64,000 nucleotides of DNA, taken from Astropecten irregularis (lineage: Eukaryota; Echinodermata; Asteroidea; Paxillosida; Astropectinidae). The stretch spans positions 13,454,001 through 13,518,000 of the forward strand of contig OZ020254.1 of NCBI GenBank assembly GCA_963971285.1, read 5' to 3'. Numbering within the stretch: position 1 is the first letter of the stretch; each line of letters begins with the position of its first letter. Of this stretch, positions 56,289-64,000 are shown piece after piece. The position numbers and the translations under genes are program-made. The notes under the pieces were generated by a model. The model was not told the DNA's origin and did not search any database. It worked only from the letters and a program-made list of their open reading frames with translations.

Positions 56289-57883
56289 ATGTGATGACTT
56301 TCAGTATAGGCCTACACGATATGTAGATTGGTCTTGGAACAACAGGGTCGAATGAATGTCCAAGTATGACCACAAGAGTCGCCTTCTCTGGATAGTGCCT
56401 TTCAATCGCGCTCTGAGATTAAAATCCTGCTAAAATTAATTTCGGATAGAAAACTGACAAAACAAAATAAATAAAATAAATAAAGAAAGAAGGAGAGATT
56501 TGAATCTGAATAGTGCAAATTCAAACCACATGGAGATAAGGAGCATATTTGTAGCAAAACTGAAGGGAGTCGACTTCCTGTATGTATTTTCACTATCAAC
56601 CCAACAAATCCGTAAGCCGTCACTCTTGAGAAGAAGAGAAAAGTGATCATCATCATTTGAAAAAAAATCGCAGTCCGCAAATTGTTAGTTCACAGAAAAA
56701 TATGAGTATTCATGTGCCCCACCCCCAAAAGAGACCTTGCGAGCTGGTCGTGACAAACCGCAATGGGGGACACACAAGGGAAGGGGTGAATTTGTGGAAG
56801 CTCCTGATGCTTCGTGCGCCTTGCCTGCCCTCTTTGAACCCCCGTGGGACCAGTCCCTACAGGGCGTACACTTTATGCCGGAAGAGATTGGTGAAGCGGT
56901 CTGCTCCCCATCCAGCTGTCTTGGCGACTGGCTTCATCGCGCCTCACTCATCAGCGGGCTCTGAGCTTCATTTAGCGGCGGGGTTCAAGATCAAACCGAC
57001 GTGGCATCAACTTCATCTCCATTCTCCCGGCAACGATTGCCGCTGACAACTCGGTGTAGAGTCATCATCGTGCTGACGAGGAGGTGGAGGGTAGGAAGGG
57101 GGACAGTGGAGTCAGGAGGCCGGTTCTGGACATGACACAACACCCTTTCGTGTCTTGTAATGTGTCATCAGCCGTTTATCGCGAATTATCTCTTCGTGTT
57201 TCTTTCCGACTCCCATCTCGCGGTTTTTATAGTCCAGAAACAATTTAGCTTGGAAATTAGCTCAATTTGATCGCCTGGTTGGGTTGGTCGTATGATCTGG
57301 TCAGGTCAGATAAAACCGAGTCGTGATAAGTTCTGACGGATGCCGTGCGGATATTAATTTGTGAGGTCAGTGCGTTGGTCACTTTCGTGTCACACCTCTA
57401 CAATAAGATAATTAAACGTCACGGAATTATTATTTTATGCAAATCATACAGCGTGCCGCTAACTTAGGCAGACTGCCACAAAAATATAATAGTCGAGAAA
57501 GAGGAAATGCAGACCCTCACACCGGTACGGTGTCTTTATTTTGTACAGCGCCCTCAGTGAGTTTCGAAGGGACAGTTAACAGAATATCAATTAAGGAGGA
57601 TATTTGGACGTCCCAGTTTCCTGAGGCCAAACTCACCCCGTTCAAAACAGCTTTATCACGGTAGTCACTGTGACTACCTCCGGTGAAGAATATTTTGAAG
57701 GTTTTGTGATTATTTGACAAATCCGTATCAAGTTCTACCGATCATGAGATACACTGAACGATTAAGAAAGAAAGGACAAAATGACAGACTAAGTGAGATT
57801 TCGTTCGTCATGTGACCCTTTAAAGGCAAAGTTAGTTTTACACTCCAAACGGGAACTTCAATGGCGCAATTTCTGACATTATC
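56289..57883. other. Intergenic, one mildly coding-like frame
   Basis: 56737-56964 (+) has a 75-codon frame with some balanced codon use, but no splice sites, domain or start context. 57.2-57.45 kb is unique with TAATTT and AAATTAGC motifs. No gene is called. Confidence 0.4.
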
Positions 57884-58157
57884 TTAAATATACTATCATA
57901 CTTTGGTAGCATACCGAAACAGAAATCTTCACAGATTTACCTATAACTTACAGGGTATAAATATAATGATGGTAGAAACATGCTGTTAATTTGTTTCTGT
58001 CTGAAATGCTTTTTTTATCCAGAATTCTTTTTGATCTTTAAAATATCAAAAATGGAAATGAAAATTTCACAGATGACTTTCACTGTATCTTCCTTGGTAT
58101 TTTTGCACATGAATCTGTATCTCTTTGACAAAAACCAAAGTATGATATTACCTTTAA
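57884..58157 (+). repeat. TTAA-flanked element A, internally shortened
   Basis: Left end degraded (TTAAATATACTATCATAC), right end intact (AAAGTATGATATTACCTTTA). The centre between 'tttatccaga' and 'atttcacagatg' is reduced. Confidence 0.8.
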
Positions 58158-58868
58158 ACTATACCGAAGAGAACGTGAAAATGTGCATTGTTATTTCTTC
58201 TAAAGGATTACTAAAAACACCAACTGAGATACAACGCACGGACAAACCAGTTCAACATTTATTCTTTGTGACATACCGAAAATGTTCAACAAGTTTTCTT
58301 TTTCTGAGGATGGCAAACATGCTTAACGAATCAAGGCAAGGACCATTGGAAAGACCTACACCAAAGTACAAAGCCATCCGCTGAGCCTGTACTGAAATCA
58401 GGAAATGTGGTCCCTACATTTTCAATTACGCGATCAGGATGGTTATTATAGCATTAGGGAACGGTTTCAATATGACCCTATAATCAAGAGGCCTTATTTC
58501 CCTTTTATCTGATCGAGAGAAAAATAGTCATGTTTTGCTCAGCAGATAACTCTTGTGATCGGTGGCCTTAACGTCCCCAAAAGACATTGAATCGCGACGC
58601 ATTTGGATCTTTAATGATAACAGACACACAGGTCTGGGGTATGTCAAATTCTAAAACGGAGCGGATTGGGGGAGAGTCATAAACGTGGACTTGGTTGGGG
58701 CAGGAAAACCTGTATTTCATGGCACACTAACCCCCTTGTAAAGGAACTATGGCTTCCAAAACACGCAGCAGTTTGCATTGCACTGTAGATAAAACATGTG
58801 TAGTTCTGAATTGACCCAAAAGCTTATATTTTTCTAAATCGGCTGCAATTAAAAAAAAAAAACATTCT
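58158..58868. other. Intergenic, nothing recognised
   Basis: Unique-looking, no gene supported. Confidence 0.5.
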
Positions 58869-59141
58869 GGCGATTCACAATAGTCCGCCACCATAAGTTT
58901 GCATTGCGTTGGCCGATGGGAAATAACGTTGTCGACAAACTGCGCATGCGGAAAGATGCGCAGTTTGTCGACATTTCATTTTGTGAATACACGTGTTTAC
59001 ACTTCGAAAAGAGCGCATGCGTGAAAGTGCCTCGTTTTGAAGTTGCGATCAAAAGCTAAGATGGCCGCCGAAGTGTAAACCCGTGTATTGTGATTGGTCA
59101 ACGTGTTACAAACACATGGTGGCGCGCTATCGTGAATCGCC
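58869..59141. repeat. MITE with GGCGATTCAC ends and strong internal hairpin
   Basis: GGCGATTCACAATAG at the left mirrors CTATCGTGAATCGCC at the right. Inside, TGTCGACAAACTGCGCAT and ATGCGCAGTTTGTCGACA form an 18-bp perfect hairpin with an 8-base loop, and GTGTTTACACTTC is mirrored by GAAGTGTAAACCC. Non-coding. Confidence 0.8.
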
Positions 59142-59284
59142 CCAAATTGATTCTCCCTTGTAATCACGTGGCATGCTGCTCCGTCTTCGGCCCGGTGTAT
59201 TTTATAAGGTTATGACAGGTATATGCGTTTTGGGGGCGAGGTTGTTCATGACATGTTAGTGACTACAGCCAATGAACAAACCCA

Positions 59285-59410
59285 CATTCTCTGCCAGAGA
59301 ATGAAACCAGTTTCTGGTCAGTGCCGTGTGAACACGGCCTTGATTCTAGTCAGTGCCGTGTGAACCCGGCCTAGAATCTGGTCACTTTGGTCAGTGCCGT
59401 ATGGACCCTG
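59285..59410 (+). repeat. Short tandem of GTCAGTGCCGTGTGAAC
   Basis: Three imperfect units of about 40-48 bp, each with TGGTCAGTGCCGT and a GGCCT/TGCCT end. Confidence 0.7.
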
Positions 59411-59664
59411 CCTATGTTCTGCTAACATATAACTGTACTTTCATGCACATCTTTAGAAGTTGTCTCAGGTCTTAACACAAAGAGGAATATTATAGTTCCC
59501 GATGATTCTATAGGCCTACCAAAAAGATTTCGTCGTTGCTAGCCCAATTCTTAGCCAATGTTTTCCCAGTGTTAAATATGAAGTTTTCCATTCTTATCAA
59601 ATTAGCTAGGCCTATAATCTACCATGAAAAGCAAAAATAGTTATTTTGTTTCCACATTCTCTTC

Positions 59665-59852
59665 TTAGGCCCTTGACGAATCCAGGCTTGAGGCTGGGTT
59701 TGGAACTTTATTTTTGCTACCGCCATTTGAGGCCCACGAAACGGTTTGCAGGGATTGGGCCACATGACGAAGCCAAAAAAAAGGCACCAGATTCGCCATG
59801 TATCTGAAGTCCTTCATTAAATTTGGGACAAAAATGGCGTTAATAACGCAAA
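59665..59852. repeat. GGGCCTTTAC-type MITE, copy 2
   Basis: 'taggcccttgacgaatccag', 'gcttgaggctgggtttgg' and 'ttgctaccgccatttgagg' match 35704-35925. Right end 'cgcaaaggcccata'. Adjacent to another inverted-repeat element. Confidence 0.7.
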
Positions 59853-59857
59853 GGCCC

Positions 59858-60085
59858 ATAGGGCGTTTACGAAACAGAGGCTCAGGCTCCGTCTCAGGCT
59901 CCGGCTCCATTTTCTTGAATCCATTCCAAGCTTTTGGCAGCAGTTTAGCAGTAGATTCTCTAGTTTGGAAAGGAAAACAGAGCTTCAGCTTCAATGAAAA
60001 ACCACAACATATATTTTCAGCATTTGGATGTCAGAGCTTGAGCCTGATCCTGAGCCTGAGCCTGAGCCTGAGCCTAAACCCCAAG
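59858..60085. repeat. GAGCCTGAGCC-type element, copy 4
   Basis: 'gcgtttacgaaacagaggct', the caggctc run, 'tttggcagcagtttagcag', 'gaaaaaccacaac'-type interior, then the gagcctgagcc run at about 60048-60075. Confidence 0.75.
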
Positions 60086-61073
60086 GTTTCTCTTTTACCA
60101 ATACGAGGCGTTGTCACAGCGCCCTCTCTGTGCCCAAAATATTGATTTTAATTTTGTTCACATTATTTTGACACAACGTTCAAATTAAAGTGAGGAGAAA
60201 ACGAAAGAAAAAACAGAGAAAACTGATAAAAGAAGACGAGGAAAAAGAAGTAGACGAAGAAAAATAAGGAGGAGATATCGTCATCATATTACTGTTCCTG
60301 GCAAGACAGTCAAGTACGCCAGCTCGCCCCCCACCTGCAACACACCCCGAGGCAGTGTCGCCTCACTCAATCACAAGACGCCCCAATCACCCAAACGGTA
60401 ATTTCTCGTGTCGAGTGAGACATTATAACCTGCTTCAATCTCTTTTCCCATTTTCTTTCAGGAGGGGTGAGGGGTGGGGGATGGATCGGACAAACTTCAG
60501 GTCACAAGGTAAGCTGTCTCCGTCACGCCCTTTCCAATACAAGTTGAAATAATAAATTATTGAATTTATAATTCAATATCGACGCCAGTGAGTACGCATA
60601 CATTCAGACATCAAACCTTTAAATTCCACAAAGCAGGGACACAATGATATGCTTATTTTAATTTCACGATTGGGTAAGGTTTTTTTTCGGAGTTCACTAA
60701 AATTGAGCAGCACCTTTCTTTTAAATTTTATTTTAATTTAATTCTTTGGACATTTAAAAACAGTATAAGAATAAAAAATACATTGACTGCCCAGGGAAGA
60801 CAAAAGTTAGAAAAACAAACTGTCATCTTAAGATTTACACTAGGAGTAACGTGGTATAACAACCACACTATTTTGTCGGAGGAATTTTAGTTTTGATCGT
60901 GGATGCATGCAGTACGCATACAATGGATTCAAGTTATGCGCACTAGGCAAATATTCAAATTTACAAATTGCAAAAGTAAAAGAAAATAAAGCTGGCTTGA
61001 AAAAACAAACAAATGTGATTTGGTATAACTAGTTGATAGACTACGTTAACTACGAGAACTGGGTGATCAGCTT
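60086..61073. other. Intergenic, polypurine tract
   Basis: 60190-60275 is about 85 nt of nearly pure purine (GAGGAGAAAACGAAAG and on). Otherwise AT-rich; no gene seen. Confidence 0.5.
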
Positions 61074-61454
61074 TAAAGGCATAATACAGGATTGGTAAAG
61101 GCGACAGAAAAGCTGCGGTCTGTTCATAATTTGATTTGTCATGGAATAAAAACAAACCTGTGCAATTTTCAGTTCATGTCCTCATCAGAAACTGTACCAA
61201 AAAAATACACAGTGAAAACCTCTCACGGTATTTTTCAATTTATTCACGAACGTTTTGATCTCACCCCGAGATCAAAACTCTTTTCGGTTTTTTGTTTACT
61301 CATGTTTAGATAAAATAATTTTTACAGCATTTCAGCCGGAAATATTTTAACCGTATGTTTCTACCAGCACCATCTGCATACCCTGAAAGTTATACGTAAA
61401 TCTGTGAACATTTCTGTTTGGGTATGTTACCAATCCTATTATAGTGTGCCTTCA
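61074..61454 (+). repeat. TTAA-flanked element B copy
   Basis: TTTAAAGGCATAATACAGGATT at the start in part, 'gatctcaccccgagatcaaa' hairpin, 'ggtatgttaccaatccta' at the end. Confidence 0.8.
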
Positions 61455-62093
61455 ATAGGAACATTCAGTCTTACATTCAATCTTACGTTCAATCTTACAA
61501 TGGAAATGCTTTTTAAGCTTTTCCATTGCGGCAAAATTATTAATGTTATCTGATGAGTTTTTAAATTTAATTTTTCTTCTTTGAGTACCGTTTGAAAATT
61601 ATGAAAACAATTTGAGGTTAAAACATGGAATTTTCGAAGCACAGTGCACTTTGTGTGTGATTAGTAATAAAGGGCGTCACCCCCATTGTTTCCCCTCTCT
61701 AACTGACAAAAGAAAGACAAGTTATTGTTGGCACGATCAACACCGCCACCGTCTGCCCCTTGTTAGGGGCGTGACACCCAACACCCACCAACCTGCTATT
61801 CATAAGTGTCTCTTCCGAGCGCACACGTTTGTCATTTGGGTTAAGGGTTTTTCTTTTTTGTCATCATTATGGCATGGATATTACTGTCCCGTCAAGTCTA
61901 CGTCTGGATCCAATAATTCTTCAGACATTATCGGTGGAAGAATACGTGCCACATCATCGGAGGAAACAATAAATAACGCGGGAGTGTCCATTTTGGAAGA
62001 GAAAGTTCAATTCTGTATGAGCAATGGCACCGGCACTCCTAGCTAGGATAGTACTATCACAGTAGTGCAGTTTATGCTTTCTTTTCACACAAG
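61455..62093. other. Intergenic, short tandem and an unassigned open frame
   Basis: TTACRTTCAATC three times at about 61467-61500. 61612-62046 (+) is a 144-codon frame with an acidic/Ser-rich end but no recognisable domain, splice signal or promoter. Confidence 0.4.
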
Positions 62094-62691
62094 TGTCAAT
62101 TTCTTCTGTTGTTAAATGCTTGTATAATTTATTTGATGTTCACATTCACAGTTACATTACCCTCAACTATTGGCATTGTGACTCTGTTAAGTTTCTTCAT
62201 AAGGGGGGTCGGACCAACTGCTTGCACAATTCTCTTTTTGTTAGGTTTCCTTGATTATGGGACAGTCTTCCATCTAATGTTAAGGAACAAATTGTTTTAA
62301 ATTTGCCTGAGTTTAGCAATTATGCTACGGAATCATATTCTGTCTCCTGGTGAATCCATTGCATTCCCATCCTAAGTATATGCCTTCGCCATTCATGATT
62401 TATTGATTGACCAACAGTAATTATTTATTTGTCCTAGTACTTGAAATTGTTTATTTATTGCTTTTATTGTTTGTACATTTTGTTTACATGTAATATTATC
62501 AAGCATTTGGAGAGCTAGATTGTGATTTAGTTCGCATTTGGCAATCCTTCGGGGTGTTACCATGCACTGTTCTTCTACTGTTTGGTTGTATCATTTCGTT
62601 TATATGTATTTTCTTGTTTGTATTGTGCCTTCTGGTGCTTGCCCTGAGAAATATTAAATGAAATGAAATGAATGAATGAATGAGAGGTTGT
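62094..62691 (+). pseudogene. 5'-truncated LINE tail, copy 2
   Basis: About 600 bp closely matching 43125-43720 read on the other strand ('tgttgttaaatgcttgtata', 'ggggggtcggaccaactgc', 'ttccatctaatgttaaggaa'). Relative to copy 1 the protein frame is broken by indels (near 62318). Ends in a (AAATG)n/(AATG)n tail at 62651-62691, the family's 3' terminus. No TSD was identified by eye. Confidence 0.85.
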
Positions 62692-63336
62692 ATTAGAAAA
62701 AATGAAGCACATCTGACCGATGTGGTTGTCATTCGAACTTGACCGTGTGGCACGTTGCATGCCGCACACAGGGTAGAGGTCCCGCCTTGAGGGCGCCCTT
62801 TATAATGGGCAGGCAACAGTGGGTGCACCACACTAAATAAACTCCCACGGACCTAGAATCCCTCAACTTCACATTTAAGAAAAACCTCATCCACGACCGA
62901 GTCTCTCAATTTTTTGTGCAATATTGTAAATGGTACTTCATCTCATGTGCCAAGTTCTTTTCATTTTTTCTGTTTGTTTATCCAATTAATCCTTTTGCTA
63001 ATTGCCCCAAGAACAAAAAAACCGAAACTTGTTCCCTTTTTTAACCACTTTTCCGTACAGTTCATCAGTGGAATTTTCCCCCGTTCTGGCAGCCGCTACA
63101 AGGACCGACAATGTCATTTAATAAAGAACTTTAAAAAATCTAATATTCAATTAATTGTTTTCAGACCATGGCAGACGTGGAGAAAGCCTTTCTATGTTCG
63201 AGATGGACCTACAATATGCACGATCGCTTTCAACATTTCTAACATATTATTCACGGATGTCCGAACACCGTTTTAAGTTTGAAATTCTGCCCTAGAAATC
63301 AGAAAGTTTGCCTTTCTAGTAATCAGTAACAACTTG
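62692..63336. other. Intergenic, nothing recognised
   Basis: No gene or repeat recognised. The 120-codon frame at 62914-63276 lies in AT-rich sequence. Confidence 0.5.
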
Positions 63337-63587
63337 AAGAAGGTAAGTTTGCGGTGACACCATGTAATCTCGTCTGTGAGAGTGCGTGGTTCAGAGAAGA
63401 ACCGTTGGTATTATTTAGACGTTCCGAACAGTTTCGTCCTCAGGAGAGTGACTTTTTTGTCACTCTCCTGAGGACAGACAGAGCACACTGTTCGGAACGT
63501 CTAGATAATACCAACGGTTCTTCTCAGAACCACACACACTCACAGAAGAAATATTATAATATGGTGTCACCGCAAACCTACCTTCTT
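63337..63587. repeat. Fold-back element with about 70-bp near-perfect central arms
   Basis: AAGAAGGTAAGTTTGCGGTG at the left mirrors CACCGCAAACCTACCTTCTT at the right. The inner arms GAACCGTTGGTATTATTTAG and ACGTTCCGAACAG and CTCAGGAGAGTGAC are mirrored around a T-run near 63454. Related to 5456-5690 (TTTGCGG..ACACCATG ends; CTCCTGA..GGAC..GGAACG centre). Confidence 0.9.
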
Positions 63588-64000
63588 TTAGTACTTCCAC
63601 CATGCATAGCTTCAAGTCTTACTTAGTAACATCTTTATTATCTTATATCACAACTAATAATCAATTCACATGTCACTCCTGAAATAATTACGGGAAGGAC
63701 ATTGTAGAAACATCACTCATGAATGGGCTATATGTTTTCCAAATCCAAATTATTTGTTAGCATTTTTTCAGTGATACAAAATAGTCCGATCTGGGCAAGT
63801 CTGTGCAGAAAGTGAGTATGTCATAAAGTTGTGTAAACTACTGGTTATACTGACTAGCGCCCTCTTGTGAGTTCACTCACCAATTCTTTACAACCAGACA
63901 GCATATAGGGCGCCCTCATTAGGTCAAAATTCTTTCTGATCTGATCTGCCTGACTTTATCTGGGGATAACCGCCAAAAGCAAAGAATGGTGATGCTTGAC
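63588..64000. other. Intergenic, nothing recognised
   Basis: AT-rich, with AGCGCCCTC and GGCGCCCTC near 63858 and 63910. Confidence 0.5.

Noticed and set aside
56657-57046. Overlapping 129- and 75-codon frames
   Set aside because: Somewhat balanced codon use, but no splice signals or family resemblance; two frames are equally open.
61612-62046. 144-codon open frame
   Set aside because: No recognisable domain, no splice sites and no promoter; length is possible by chance in this composition. Noted but not called a gene.

Overview
The window is animal genomic DNA, almost certainly from a marine invertebrate deuterostome and most likely an echinoderm. This rests on one recognisable gene, a two-exon ladybird-type (Lbx) homeobox gene with introns and a TATA promoter, and on the surrounding DNA. 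That DNA is AT-rich and packed with short palindromic repeats, tRNA-derived SINEs and minisatellites, and the word TAGGCCTA recurs. The phylum is an inference; no ribosomal or mitochondrial sequence is present to settle it.

Layout. 1-10 kb is repeat-rich and non-coding: miniature inverted-repeat elements, an 18-bp minisatellite split by a dispersed repeat, and a very long hexanucleotide (ATCAGC)n array at 8.9-9.4 kb. At 10.06-10.58 kb a GC3-rich open stretch with a good start context, a consensus splice donor and a strong acceptor suggests a small unrecognised multi-exon gene. 10.6-13.3 kb is the GC-richer flank of Lbx, with CCAAT boxes and a TATA box at 13,258. Lbx runs 13,383-20,401 on the + strand: exon 1 (to 13,824), a 5.8-kb phase-1 intron, and exon 2 (from 19,650) carrying the homeodomain. 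The predicted protein is 397 aa. No neighbouring NK-cluster gene (such as Tlx) is visible.

20.4-64 kb contains no gene I can support. It is a mosaic of repeats: at least ten copies of a roughly 350-bp element flanked by TTAA, a sister family sharing its core, several fold-back families, a 1.94-kb element with about 430-bp inverted arms and TA flanks (37,550-39,492), two 5'-truncated LINE tails (one inserted in a 13-bp minisatellite), tRNA-derived SINEs, and a 35-bp minisatellite at 27 kb. Between them lie unique GC-richer blocks that could be conserved regulatory DNA, notably at 47.6-48.3 kb.

The main things to follow up are the candidate gene at 10 kb, the TTAA-flanked family (one B copy interrupts a SINE whose uninterrupted paralogues are also in the window), the hammerhead-like core in the 5.5-kb fold-back element, the long-armed TA element, and the tandem NAGNAG acceptor of Lbx.
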